DNA from: JADKHR01 sp041917295
GTDB lineage: Bacteria > Elusimicrobiota > Elusimicrobia > FEN-1173
Assembly: GCA_041917295.1 (NCBI GenBank)
Contig: JAYRXX010000026.1
Location: forward strand, 1-19,598
Direction: 5' to 3'
DNA length: 19,598 bases
Shown: one piece after another, positions 7,303 through 15,784 of the stretch
Position numbering within the stretch: position 1 is the first letter of the stretch
Layout of the letters: each line of letters starts with the position of its first letter
Notes under the pieces: generated by a model
The model's database searches: none
Told to the model about the DNA's origin: nothing
What the model saw: only the letters and a program-made list of their open reading frames with translations
Position numbers and translations under genes: made by a program

Positions 7303-9821
7303 CAGACGTCCAGGTTTTGCACGTCCGCGGCGTGGGCTTCGATGAATTGCCGGCGGGGCTCCACCTTGTCCCCCATCAGCACCGTGAAAATGTCGTCGGC
7401 CTCCGAACTATTCGCCTCCAACTTGACTTGCAAAAACTTTCGGTTGGTGGGGTCCATCGTGGTCTCCCACAACTGTTGCGGATTCATTTCTCCCAACCCT
7501 TTATAACGCTGGATCGTGGCGCCCTTGCGGCCCGCGTCTTTAATGGCTTCCAGCAGTTCCGCCAACGACAGCACGTCTTTGTCTTCACCGTTTATCGACA
7601 CCCGGTATAGCGGTTTGCGCTTGTCGGTTTCTTCCCGGGTGGGTTTTTCCAAAGTGACATTGAAGCCCACGTCGTTGAGCTTGTCGGCCAACGCATTTAT
7701 TTTTTTGAGCTCCAGCAGTTCTTTCATGAACCCGCTCAAATCTTCTTCTTCCACGCCGGCCGACCCCGTCGACGATTCGCCTGACGCGGCCAGCTCTTTT
7801 TGCAGACGGGCCTTGCGGGACTCGATAAACCCGTCGCGCCACTGTTTTACGTCCTTTTCCGTGTACAGATAGCGGGGACCCGTTTCTTCCTGGACACGAT
7901 ACAGGGGAAACTCGCCCTTTTCACGGAACGCCAAAAAGTCGGCCCATTCCACGCCCTTTTTATGCAGGCGTTTGCGCAGGGATTCCAGTTCCGCCATGGC
8001 CCGAAACGCGCCTTTCAGCTTAGCGGCTTCCATTTTGGTTCCCGCCGGGCCCTTGGCCAGGTTCAACACCTCCGCCGCGTCCAGACCTTCCGACAACAAC
8101 CATTCGTCCATCCGCTCTTCGGTGTCCACGTACATTTCTTTTTTGCCTTTCTTCACCTTGTAGAGCGGCGGTTGAGCGATGTAAATGTATCCTTTTTCCA
8201 CCAACGGCCGCATCTGTCGGAAAAAGAAGGTCAGCAACAACGTGCGGATGTGAGCGCCATCGACGTCCGCGTCGGTCATAATGGCGATCTTGTGGTAACG
8301 CAATTTGGACAGGTTGATGCCTTCGTCGCCTTCGATCTGGCCCACGCCGCATCCCAACGCCGTGATGAGCGTGCGGATTTCGTCGTTGGCCAACATCTTC
8401 GACAGGCGCGATTTTTCCACGTTCAAAATTTTCCCTTTCAACGGCAGAATCGCCTGAAACTTTCGGTCCCGTCCTTGCTTCGCCGACCCCCCCGCGGAAT
8501 CGCCTTCCACGATATAAATTTCGCATTTGGCGGGGTCGCGTTCTTGGCAGTCGGCCAGTTTGCCGGGCAACGAGGCCGAGTCCAGCGCCCCTTTGCGCCG
8601 CGTCAGTTCCCGCGCTTTGCGCGCCGCTTCCCGGGCTTCCGCCGACAAAATCGCTTTTTCGCAGATGTTCTTGGCGGTGGTCGGGTTTTCCTCGAAAAAG
8701 GTCGCCAGGGTGTCGCCCACGATGGATTTCACGATCCCTTCCACTTCCGTGTTGCCCAACTTGCCCTTGGTTTGGCCCTCAAACTGCAGTTTGGTGCTGG
8801 CCATCTTGATCGAAATGACCGCCGTCAGTCCTTCCCGGGTGTCTTCGCCGGTCACCGAGAAATCTTTCCCCTTCAGCAACTCGTGCTTTTTGATGTAGTC
8901 GTTCATCACCCGCGTGATCGCCGAGCGAAACCCCGACAGGTGCGTGCCGCCGTCTTTGGTGTTGATGTTGTTGACGAACGAATAGATTTGTTCGTTGTAC
9001 GAATCGTTGTATTGCACCGCCACTTCAATTAAAACGTCGTCGCGCTCTTTTTTGAGGGAAATGGGCTGGGGATGAAGGGCGTTTTTGTGGGCGTTCATGA
9101 ACTTCACGAACTCCACCAGGCCGCCTTCGTAATGGAACGAATGCTGTTTGTCGTCCCGCTCATCGAGCAACGTGATGCGCGCGCCCGGATTTAAAAACGC
9201 CAGTTCCCGCAAACGCGCCGCCAAAGTGTCGAACGAATAGGTGATGTCGCCGAAAATGGCTCGGTCCGGATGAAACGTCACCCGCGTGCCCCGTTCGTCG
9301 GTTTTGCCCGTCATTTTCACGTCGTGGTCGGGTTTGCCGCATTTGTAGCTTTGGGCGTACACTTTCCCGTCCCGGTAGACCTCCACTTTCATCCAGTCGG
9401 ACAACGCGTTGACGCAGGAAATCCCCACCCCGTGCAGACCGCCGGAATATTTGTACGCGTTTTGCTCGAACTTGCCCCCGGCGTGAAGGATGGTCATCAC
9501 AATTTCCAAAGCGGATTTGCCTTTCAATTTCGGGTCGGACACGTCGTGTTTGGGTTCCACCGGAATGCCCCGCCCGTCGTCCAACACGGTGATCGAGTTG
9601 TCTTCGTGGATCACAATGTCCACCGTTTTGGCGTGCCCCGCCAGCACCTCGTCAATGGAATTGTCCACCGCCTCGTACACCAAATGGTGAAGGCCCGTGG
9701 GACCCGTGGATCCAATATACATGGCCGGGCGATGGCGAACGGCTTCCAACCCTTCCAAAACTTGAATGGATGACGAGTCGTAGGATGTTTTTTTCGGTTT
9801 TTCGTTTACTTCAATGGCCAC
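7302..9821 (-). CDS. gyrB: DNA gyrase subunit B (long form)
   Basis: GyrB is the ATPase subunit of gyrase. The order is a GHKL ATPase domain (AVRHRPAMYIGSTG, DNSIDE, DDGRGIPV, SGGLHGVG), the transducer, the TOPRIM domain with EGDSAGGSAKQGRDR and MTDADVDGAHIRTLLL, and a tail with QRYKGLGEMNPQQLWETTMDP. At 839 residues it is longer than the short 640-residue form. About 200 residues are inserted between TOPRIM and the tail, as in E. coli-type GyrB, though this insert is different. The start is GTG at 9821 with AGGAGG six bases upstream (AGGAGGATCACCGTG). The stop overlaps the following nucleotidyltransferase start by one base. Confidence 0.97.
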   Translation of the reverse strand: MAIEVNEKPKKTSYDSSSIQVLEGLEAVRHRPAMYIGSTGPTGLHHLVYEAVDNSIDEVLAGHAKTVDIVIHEDNSITVLDDGRGIPVEPKHDVSDPKLKGKSALEIVMTILHAGGKFEQNAYKYSGGLHGVGISCVNALSDWMKVEVYRDGKVYAQSYKCGKPDHDVKMTGKTDERGTRVTFHPDRAIFGDITYSFDTLAARLRELAFLNPGARITLLDERDDKQHSFHYEGGLVEFVKFMNAHKNALHPQPISLKKERDDVLIEVAVQYNDSYNEQIYSFVNNINTKDGGTHLSGFRSAITRVMNDYIKKHELLKGKDFSVTGEDTREGLTAVISIKMASTKLQFEGQTKGKLGNTEVEGIVKSIVGDTLATFFEENPTTAKNICEKAILSAEAREAARKARELTRRKGALDSASLPGKLADCQERDPAKCEIYIVEGDSAGGSAKQGRDRKFQAILPLKGKILNVEKSRLSKMLANDEIRTLITALGCGVGQIEGDEGINLSKLRYHKIAIMTDADVDGAHIRTLLLTFFFRQMRPLVEKGYIYIAQPPLYKVKKGKKEMYVDTEERMDEWLLSEGLDAAEVLNLAKGPAGTKMEAAKLKGAFRAMAELESLRKRLHKKGVEWADFLAFREKGEFPLYRVQEETGPRYLYTEKDVKQWRDGFIESRKARLQKELAASGESSTGSAGVEEEDLSGFMKELLELKKINALADKLNDVGFNVTLEKPTREETDKRKPLYRVSINGEDKDVLSLAELLEAIKDAGRKGATIQRYKGLGEMNPQQLWETTMDPTNRKFLQVKLEANSSEADDIFTVLMGDKVEPRRQFIEAHAADVQNLDV

Positions 9822-9850
9822 GGTGATCCTCCTGAAAGTCGGTGCGGGGT

Positions 9851-10216
9851 CTACCCCTTTTTGTCGTCGGAACGAGTCGGGGTTCCTGGACGGAAAATTA
9901 TATCAGATAGCGGGGCGCTTGCGCCAAACGGCGCGTTCATCTTTTTCAATAGGTCCCGTTTCCGCAGGGCCAGCCCGTGGGTGCGCACCGGGGAGTCCAC
10001 CTCCACATACAATCGGCCGTTGCGCACGCCCACCGCCCGGGCCTTTTCGGACTCGGCCCCCATCAACCGGTCCCACAGGTCGAACAAGGCGTAAACCGTG
10101 GGATCGTAGCCGGTCTTCGATAAAATCCCGGACAAAAGTTCCTGGGCGGACACCAACCGTTTCGGCGGTTTGTCCCGGCCAGACGAATGTTTTTTTTCCG
10201 GGTTCGGACCGGGCAT
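9851..10216 (-). CDS. DUF721 / DciA-type protein
   Basis: The 121-residue protein contains a DUF721 domain: LLSGILSKTGYDPTVYALFDLWDRLMG, then RNGRLYVEVDSPVRTHGLALRKRDLLKKMN. DUF721 includes DciA, the ancestral loader or recruiter of the replicative helicase in bacteria lacking DnaC or DnaI. Position between recF and gyrB in a dnaA cluster is typical. The start chosen is ATG at 10216, which overlaps the recF stop as TAATG and gives the expected length; the frame stays open upstream within recF, but that sequence is recF shadow. The acidic, charged ends (EKKHSSGRDKPPKR and TRSDDKKG) are probably disordered. Whether it truly loads helicase here is inferred. Confidence 0.85.
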   Translation of the reverse strand: MPGPNPEKKHSSGRDKPPKRLVSAQELLSGILSKTGYDPTVYALFDLWDRLMGAESEKARAVGVRNGRLYVEVDSPVRTHGLALRKRDLLKKMNAPFGASAPLSDIIFRPGTPTRSDDKKG

Positions 10217-11319
10217 TAAGGTCGATCCTTCGCCATGTCCAGAACATGGGCCCCTTCCACCAAAGACGGCCCGCCCCAAACGGCAAAATCCGTCACGGTA
10301 ATAAAACTTTGTCCGCCTCCACGCACCAGCTCCGTTAACTGACCCCGGCGAGCCGGGTCCAGCTCGGAAAAAACGTCGTCGAACAAACAAATCGGCACTT
10401 TCTTTAACCGATCCTGCAACAGGCGCCGCTCTTCCCATTTCCAGGCCAACGCCAAGGTTCGCGCCTGGCCCTGGGACGCCCGCACTTTGGCCAGATCGTC
10501 ATCCAGCCGGAACTCAACATCGTCGCGATGGGGCCCGATCAACGTAGACCCCAGGGCAATTTCCCCGTCCCGCAGGTCCGATAACCGCGCCCGGTTAGCA
10601 TCCGTGATAGCGCCCTCGTCCAGCGTTGGGACCTGAAACGACGGACGGTAATGGGCTGTGCCCCGATCCCGGCCGGTCGACAGGGCCCCTTGGCGCTCTT
10701 GGACACGGGGCGCAAATTCGTCCATAAACCGCGCCCGCGCCAACGTTAGCCGGGTTCCTTCCGCTAAAAGCGACAGGTCCCAGGGTTCCAAAGAGGCGGC
10801 CTTAGCCAGGCCGTCTCGAATCCGACGCAGAGCCGCGTTGCGCTCTTCCAACAGCTTGGTATACCGCCCAAAGGCGTCCGCGTAGACCCCATCCACCTGG
10901 GTCAAAACCGCGTTTAAGGCCCGACGTCGAACCGATGGCTCCCCTTTAACCAGATCCAGTTCTTCGGGGGAAAATGAGACCAGCGGCACAATTCCGGCCC
11001 AATCCCGTTGACGGGTCAGCGCCCGGTTGTTGGCGCGAAATTGGCGCGGGCGGCCCCGCTTTTGGCGCAGGTCAAGACTGTAGGATTCTTCTCCCTCCGC
11101 GCGGCCGACCAGGGCGCACTCGTCTTTGCCTTCCTGGAGCCAGTGGCGGGCTTCGGCGCCCCGATGGCTTTGGCCCGTCGCCAGCAATGACAACCCTTCC
11201 AAAATATTGGATTTTCCAGACCCGTTGGGTCCGACAAGCACGTTCATCCCGGGAGCGGGCGTTAAATCAAAACGGGAAAAATTTCGGAACTGGCGAAAAC
11301 CAATTTCGGTGATATGCAA
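10216..11319 (-). CDS. recF: DNA replication/repair protein RecF
   Basis: RecF is an SMC-like ATPase that with RecO and RecR helps load RecA on single-strand gaps. The 367-residue length is normal. Visible motifs are Walker A GPNGSGKS (residues 30-37), the HRGAEARHWL region, STLIGPHRDD, the signature RASQGQARTLALA, and Walker B CLFDDVFSELD. The only possible start before an in-frame TGA is TTG at 11319, reading MHITEIGFRQFRNF, which matches the family N-terminus. There is no clear ribosome binding site in the 19-base gap after dnaN, so it is probably expressed by re-initiation after dnaN. The stop overlaps the next start (TAATG). Confidence 0.95.
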   Translation of the reverse strand: MHITEIGFRQFRNFSRFDLTPAPGMNVLVGPNGSGKSNILEGLSLLATGQSHRGAEARHWLQEGKDECALVGRAEGEESYSLDLRQKRGRPRQFRANNRALTRQRDWAGIVPLVSFSPEELDLVKGEPSVRRRALNAVLTQVDGVYADAFGRYTKLLEERNAALRRIRDGLAKAASLEPWDLSLLAEGTRLTLARARFMDEFAPRVQERQGALSTGRDRGTAHYRPSFQVPTLDEGAITDANRARLSDLRDGEIALGSTLIGPHRDDVEFRLDDDLAKVRASQGQARTLALAWKWEERRLLQDRLKKVPICLFDDVFSELDPARRGQLTELVRGGGQSFITVTDFAVWGGPSLVEGAHVLDMAKDRP

Positions 11320-11338
11320 GGACTGGGGAATTCAAAAA

Positions 11339-12448
11339 CTAACTGACTTGCATGGGCATGACGACGTATTTGTAATGCTCGTCGCCCACAGGACGGATCA
11401 CGCCGGGGTTGAGCGGCGTTGATAGTTCCAGTAAAATTTCGTCGCATTCCAAGGCTTTCAGAGCGTCCACCAGATACGCGGGGTTAAACGCAATGATGAA
11501 CGGCTCGCCTTTGTAATCCGCCTCGATCTCCGACTCCACTTCGATGCGGCCCTGGGCCGACGCGGAAATTTGTAACCGACCAGCGCTGAGGCTGTATCGA
11601 ACCGATCCGCCCCGTTCCAGGGTGCCCACAGCGGCCCGTTGGGTCGCTTGCAGAATGGTTCGTGTTTTAAGTTTCAGCTGGATGTCGTGGCTTTTGGGGA
11701 TGACCTGGTCAAAGCTGGGGAAATTGCCTTCGATTAGACGCGAGATAATCACGACGCCTTTGTATTGGAACGTGACCTGATTTTCCGTAAAACCCATATA
11801 CACATCCGCGCCCTTTTCGTCTCCGGCTAGAACGCGAACGAGTTCGTTGACCGCTTTCGTCGGAATAATAGCGCCCACGGGGGCTTTTTTATCGGTCAAG
11901 GTTCGTTGAATAAACGCCAAACGACGGCCGTCGGTGGCGATCAAGGTGATGGAATCGTTTTCGATAACGAAATTAACGCCGTTTAACACGTATCGGGTTT
12001 CGTCGGTGGAAACGGAGAAAACCGTTTTGCGGATCATGTCGCGCACCAACGCGTGGTTGAGCGAAATGGCTTTGTCCATGTTGAATTCCGGTAAAACGGG
12101 GTAATCGTCTTTGGGCAAACACGCCAACGAGCACCGGTCCCGGCCGGAACGGATTTCCATTTTTTGGTTGTCGCCCATCTTAATCGACAGGTCGCGCCCG
12201 TCGTCAAGCGTGCGCAAAAATTCGCCCAGGGTTTTGGCTGGAACGGTGGTGACCCCGCCGGATTTCACGTCGGCCTTAACCAAACAACGGATGCCCACTT
12301 CCAAATCGGTGGAAGACAAACGCAAGCCGTCGGGGGTGGCTTCAAAAAGAATGTTGGCTAAAACCGGCAACGTGCTGCGGGGAGAAATGGCGTTTTGCAC
12401 CAACGCAACGCCTTTTAATAAATCTTCTTTATGGCAGTTTATCTCCAT
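11339..12448 (-). CDS. dnaN: DNA polymerase III sliding clamp (beta subunit)
   Basis: DnaN is the ring-shaped clamp that holds DNA polymerase III on the template. The 369-residue length from ATG at 12448 (MEINCHKEDLLKG) fits the family. Recognisable parts include ISPRSTLPVLANILFEA, TDLEVGIRC, the central TRYVLNGVNF and TDGRRLAF, and the C-terminal PVGDEHYKYVVMPMQ. The ATG has AAGAGG upstream. A TTG at 12499 would add 17 residues and also has a good AGAGAGG before it, but the extension does not match the family start. The gene follows the origin segment and precedes recF. Confidence 0.95.
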   Translation of the reverse strand: MEINCHKEDLLKGVALVQNAISPRSTLPVLANILFEATPDGLRLSSTDLEVGIRCLVKADVKSGGVTTVPAKTLGEFLRTLDDGRDLSIKMGDNQKMEIRSGRDRCSLACLPKDDYPVLPEFNMDKAISLNHALVRDMIRKTVFSVSTDETRYVLNGVNFVIENDSITLIATDGRRLAFIQRTLTDKKAPVGAIIPTKAVNELVRVLAGDEKGADVYMGFTENQVTFQYKGVVIISRLIEGNFPSFDQVIPKSHDIQLKLKTRTILQATQRAAVGTLERGGSVRYSLSAGRLQISASAQGRIEVESEIEADYKGEPFIIAFNPAYLVDALKALECDEILLELSTPLNPGVIRPVGDEHYKYVVMPMQVS

Positions 12449-12513
12449 GAGAGCCTCTTGTTTGCGTGGGGCGGTTAGGGTTCCGGTTAAGTTATTCAAG
12501 GGGTTCCTCTCTT

Positions 12514-12562
12514 CTTATATATGTAATAGACAAGTCATCGTAGTAGAGGGGCACGTGGATGA
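12514..12562 (+). other. Candidate origin unwinding element
   Basis: Reading along the plus strand there is an AT-rich tract (TTATATATGTAATAG, near 12515-12529), then TAGTAG (12541-12546), then a GC block (AGGGGC), then a degenerate DnaA box TCATCCACG on the minus strand (12554-12562). This order, AT-rich DNA, TAG-type DnaA-trio triplets, GC block, DnaA box, is that described for the basal unwinding system of bacterial origins. Only two exact trios are seen, so the match is partial. Confidence 0.45.
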
Positions 12563-12638
12563 TGTTAGTAATTTTCGTAACGGTGCGAAAGTAGTTGGTT
12601 TTCATCGTTGGATCCGGCGCGCGGCAGAGAGGATAACC

Positions 12639-12725
12639 TGTGGAAAACCCGAGACCGTTGTCCACACTATCCCGAATAAAAAAAGTTGTCCACCGGCGGG
12701 GCAGGTTATCCCGAAGTTATCCATG
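12639..12725. other. oriC: DnaA-box cluster between dnaA and dnaN (oriC)
   Basis: Five boxes close to the TTATCCACA consensus lie just beyond the dnaA stop: TTTTCCACA on the minus strand (12639-12647), TTGTCCACA (12658-12666), TTGTCCACC (12686-12694), TTATCCCGA (12706-12714) and TTATCCATG (12717-12725). Together with the AT-rich element on the dnaN side and the boxes upstream of dnaA they suggest a bipartite origin with dnaA in the middle, as in Bacillus. Spacing between boxes is 11 to 19 bases, except for the last two, which nearly touch. Confidence 0.75.
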
Positions 12726-12728
12726 GAG

Positions 12729-14117
12729 TTATCGATTGGACCGCAGGTCGCCCAATGAGATGTGGGTTTTGACCTGTTGGGTGATTTTGTTGACCAACGC
12801 GGTGAAGTAGGGATCGGAGGTCATTTTGGTTTTAATTTTTGTGCAGGCGTGCATCACGGTGGTATGGTCTTTGCCGCCGAACGCGTCGCCGATTTCCATG
12901 GTGGAACATTCCGTGAGCGTGCGGGCCAAATACATGGCGATTTGGCGCGGGAACGCCACCGCGTCCGTGCGGCGTTTGGATTTCATGTCCTTGATGTCCA
13001 AGTTGAAATGGGCCGCCACGACCTCTTGAATGTCTTCAATCCGTATCGGGCGGGCGCTTTCGTTGGCCGACACGATGTCTTTCAGGGTTTCCCGGGCGGA
13101 ATCGATGGTCAGCGGGGTTCCCGTAAGCGAACTGAACGCCACAATGCGGATCAGGCTTCCTTCCAGTTCGCGGATGTTGGACCGGATCATGCTGGCGATG
13201 TAAAGGATCACGTCGTCCGGAACAAAAATGTTTTCCGAAGCGGCTTTTTTACGCAAAATGGCGATGCGGGTTTCCAGGTCCGGCGGCTGGATGTCGGCCA
13301 CCACGCCCCACTCGAAGCGCGATACCAGCCGGGCGCTGACTTTGGTTTCCCCGGGCGTGCGGTCGGACGAAATAATGATCTGTTTGCGGGAATCATAGAG
13401 AGAGTTGAACGTGTAAAAGAACTCTTCCATGGAGTTTTCTTTCCCGGTCAGGGATTGGATGTCGTCGATCAAGAGGCAATCGAGGTTGCGGTATTTGGAC
13501 CGGAAATCTTTCATTTTGTCGAACCGAAGCGCGTCGATGAACTCGTTGATGAACCGTTCCGATGAAACATACAGAACCCGCGCGTCGGGCCGATGTTGCC
13601 GGATTGAATGACCGATGGCGTGCAAAATGTGGGTTTTTCCCAGGCCCACGCCGCCGTAAAGGAAAAGAGGGTTGTAGGCCCGCCCCGGATCTTTGGCCAC
13701 CGCCATGCCCGCCGCCTGGGCGAACCGGTTGGAGGGGCCCACCACAAAACTATCGAAGGTGTATTTGGGGTTGAACTGTTCGTTGGTGAAATGGCTTTCG
13801 GTTTTTGGAGCGGGAATGGGTTCGGCCCGGGCCTCTTCTTCTTTAAGAATAGGCTCAATTTCCCGGGCGGCTTCGAAAGAAAGGGCCCCGTCACGGCCGA
13901 TAATTGATTTCAGAGCTTCTTCAATCTCTTTTTGGCAATTCTTTTTGACCCATTCGGAAAAAAATCGGTTGGGAACTTGGAGAGTTAGAAGGTCTTCTTC
14001 CCACTTCAGCACTTTGAGGGGTTTTAACCAGAGGTTAAAGGTTTCTTCTTTAACCGTGGCCTTCAGTTTTTCTGTTATTTCCGCCCAAATCGATTCAGCC
14101 GCTTCGCTGGCAATCAT
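12729..14117 (-). CDS. dnaA: Chromosomal replication initiator DnaA
   Basis: DnaA binds DnaA boxes at the origin and melts the DNA when ATP-bound. From ATG at 14117 the protein has 462 residues. Domain I (IWAEITEKLKATVKEETFNLWLKPL) is followed by a short acidic, proline-containing linker (about 85-108). The AAA+ domain carries Walker A GGVGLGKT (155-162) and Walker B LLIDDIQSL, and domain IV has the DNA-binding signature FGGKDHTTVMHACTKI. An upstream in-frame start at 14162 would add 15 residues made of DnaA-box sequence; AGGGG five bases before the ATG favours the shorter form. Boxes around its promoter suggest autoregulation. Confidence 0.97.
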   Translation of the reverse strand: MIASEAAESIWAEITEKLKATVKEETFNLWLKPLKVLKWEEDLLTLQVPNRFFSEWVKKNCQKEIEEALKSIIGRDGALSFEAAREIEPILKEEEARAEPIPAPKTESHFTNEQFNPKYTFDSFVVGPSNRFAQAAGMAVAKDPGRAYNPLFLYGGVGLGKTHILHAIGHSIRQHRPDARVLYVSSERFINEFIDALRFDKMKDFRSKYRNLDCLLIDDIQSLTGKENSMEEFFYTFNSLYDSRKQIIISSDRTPGETKVSARLVSRFEWGVVADIQPPDLETRIAILRKKAASENIFVPDDVILYIASMIRSNIRELEGSLIRIVAFSSLTGTPLTIDSARETLKDIVSANESARPIRIEDIQEVVAAHFNLDIKDMKSKRRTDAVAFPRQIAMYLARTLTECSTMEIGDAFGGKDHTTVMHACTKIKTKMTSDPYFTALVNKITQQVKTHISLGDLRSNR

Positions 14118-14433
14118 AAAAACCCCTGTTATCCACAGACTTATCCACAATTTAAAAATCAAATTGTGGATAGTGTTAATATCTATTTAAGTGCCATGTT
14201 TTACCATCTTTTACATAAAGACGGTCAAAAACGTTACGCGCAAGATTATTAAACCTTCAATCGAGGCACTGGAAGAAAGGATCGGTGAGTAAGTCGGTGG
14301 ACATCTTAGACCATAGGGTCGAAGCTGTCAAGGGCGCCGACAAAATAAAGTTATCGCTTGGCGACCGACGGTGATTTGTCTTTTTCCGCCGACGGTTAAA
14401 TTGAGCGCGACTTGTCAACTCCAGCGGCGCCCG
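14118..14433. promoter_or_regulatory. dnaA upstream region, no gene seen in 14174-14433
   Basis: This 316-base gap separates dnaA from the AAA ATPase. Its dnaA-proximal end carries the three DnaA boxes listed separately. The middle (14174-14260) is AT-rich; TTGACC on the minus strand (14223-14228) is a possible -35 for dnaA, but no convincing -10 is paired with it. The far end has an 8-base direct repeat CCGACGGT (14365-14372 and 14389-14396). I found no tRNA, rpmH/rnpA genes or convincing coding frame. Confidence 0.4.
14129..14173. promoter_or_regulatory. Three DnaA boxes and an 11-bp inverted repeat before dnaA
   Basis: Two perfect TTATCCACA boxes lie at 14129-14137 and 14141-14149, and an inverted CTATCCACA at 14165-14173. 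The last two form a perfect inverted repeat, ATCCACAATTT (14143-14153) and AAATTGTGGAT (14161-14171), with a seven-base AT-only-plus-C spacer. They sit 12 to 56 bases before the dnaA start, where DnaA binding would repress its own gene and could also form the second half of the origin. Confidence 0.85.
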
Positions 14434-15657
14434 CTACAAACAAACGAAGGGAACCCCAATTATCTTTTCAGAAAGTTGTTCCACCCGGTCCCCGTTGTGA
14501 ATGATGAGTCCGAATGGAGATTTTCGCTCGGAAACAAATTGTTCCAACGAATTCAGATCCCGGTGATTGACGGTAGACGTGTATTTGATTTCGATGGGGA
14601 CAACGCCAAAGAACCCTTCTAAAACAAGGTCAATCTCGTTTCCTCCCGACGTCCGGTAGTAGTAACTATCATAAATCACTCCGCGTGAATGGAGGCCGCG
14701 ACTAATTTCCTCAATGACAAGCCCTTCCCAGGATGCTCCCATTTGGGGGTGGCTTCGAAGCCCGTCCAGACTGGGGATTCTTAAAAAATGATGGAGAAGA
14801 CCCGTGTCGCGAAAATACCCTTTGGGGTGTTTCACCAGCCGGCGGGCGGGGTTCTTCACGTAGGCCGGAAGGTTTCTCCATAAAAAAATTTCATGGGCAA
14901 TTGTAAAATAGTCTTTCACGGTGGGAGGGGAAACGTCCAGAGCCCGGGCGACATCGGCGTAATTGACAATTGTTCCGGACAAACCCGGAAGGAGATGAAG
15001 AAACCGCCGAAAAACGTCGACCTTTAAATTTGGAAAAAGACGTCCCACATCCCGTTGAACTGTTTGGAAAAGGTAATCCTCGCTCCAACGCTGGCGAAAT
15101 ACGGGGTCTTCCTTAATCCAGGGTTCTGGGAACCCGCCTTCAAACCAGTAACGATGACACTGGGCGATGTCCATCCGAAGAGCCAACGCATTTTTAAGGC
15201 TCTCCAAAGAATCGCCCCTTGCCAGCGAGGAGGCCAATGGGCTGTCTAAGAATTGATGGGTTTCGGCACAGGAAAGAGGAGCCATATGCACCGTGGCCGA
15301 GCGACCGGCAAGGCTCTCAGAGATTGAACGAACGAGGTGAAATGAACTTGATCCCGTGATTATGAAACGACCACTCTTTTCCCGTTGTTCGTCAATGGCC
15401 ACACGCAGGGCTGGAAAAAGGCTGGGCAAAAGTTGCGCCTCATCGATGGCCACATGGGATGGATTGAGCCGAAAAAAAAGGTCCGGATCTTTTGAAATCA
15501 ATTGAAAATCGGCGCTCTTTTCAAGATCATATTTTTTCCAGGGTTCCGGAAGGGAGTCAAGAATCGTCGTCTTTCCACATTGGCGCGGCCCCACAATCGA
15601 GACACAAGGAAATGATCCAAGGTACTCCGTAAGAAGGTTTTGGTAAGACCTTTTCAT
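14434..15657 (-). CDS. AAA ATPase with DUF4143 domain
   Basis: The 407-residue protein is of the AAA_14-DUF4143 family. The N-terminal ATPase has Walker A GPRQCGKTT (residues 23-31), Walker B HVAIDEAQLL and a sensor-like RFIITGSSSF. The middle contains a winged-helix-like stretch (VADVARALDVSPPTVKDYF style), and the C-terminus has a nuclease-like signature, GNEIDLVLEG with D343 and PIEIKYT with E356 and K358. These proteins are very common in bacteria and archaea but none has a settled function. The ATG at 15657 has no ribosome binding site; a good promoter ends six bases before it. Being next to dnaA is not usual for this family, and the gene is transcribed toward the origin. Confidence 0.85.
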   Translation of the reverse strand: MKRSYQNLLTEYLGSFPCVSIVGPRQCGKTTILDSLPEPWKKYDLEKSADFQLISKDPDLFFRLNPSHVAIDEAQLLPSLFPALRVAIDEQREKSGRFIITGSSSFHLVRSISESLAGRSATVHMAPLSCAETHQFLDSPLASSLARGDSLESLKNALALRMDIAQCHRYWFEGGFPEPWIKEDPVFRQRWSEDYLFQTVQRDVGRLFPNLKVDVFRRFLHLLPGLSGTIVNYADVARALDVSPPTVKDYFTIAHEIFLWRNLPAYVKNPARRLVKHPKGYFRDTGLLHHFLRIPSLDGLRSHPQMGASWEGLVIEEISRGLHSRGVIYDSYYYRTSGGNEIDLVLEGFFGVVPIEIKYTSTVNHRDLNSLEQFVSERKSPFGLIIHNGDRVEQLSEKIIGVPFVCL

Positions 15658-15692
15658 TCTTGTATTTTAAAACAACCTATTTATAAATGCAA
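15658..15692 (-). promoter_or_regulatory. Promoter of the AAA ATPase gene, leaderless layout
   Basis: On the minus strand TTGCAT (15687-15692) is followed after exactly 17 bases by TAAAAT (15664-15669), then six bases (ACAAGA) and the ATG. Transcription would begin at or next to the start codon, and no Shine-Dalgarno sequence is present. Confidence 0.55.
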
Positions 15693-15784
15693 TAGAATCT
15701 ATATTTAGAGGTGAAATTGAGATTAAATGGGAAATCAGGATGAAAAAGTAGAACATTCTACGGGAGAACAGTTCTCTCTTTTTG

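Noticed and set aside
7800..9032. 410-codon plus-strand open frame opposite gyrB
   Set aside because: Antisense to the TOPRIM and ATPase coding sequence of gyrB, biased composition, no motif.
10217..10438. Upstream extension of the DUF721 frame
   Set aside because: It overlaps the recF 3' coding region; the TAATG coupling and the domain boundary place the true start at 10216.
12449..12499. TTG start for dnaN with a good AGAGAGG upstream
   Set aside because: The added 17 residues do not resemble the N-terminus of the clamp family, and the ATG at 12448 has its own ribosome site. It could still be a minor start.
14230..14300. Short coding-like stretch (TRKIIKPSIEALEERIGE) upstream of dnaA
   Set aside because: It ends after about 20 codons at a stop, lacks a start with a ribosome site, and matches nothing I recognise.
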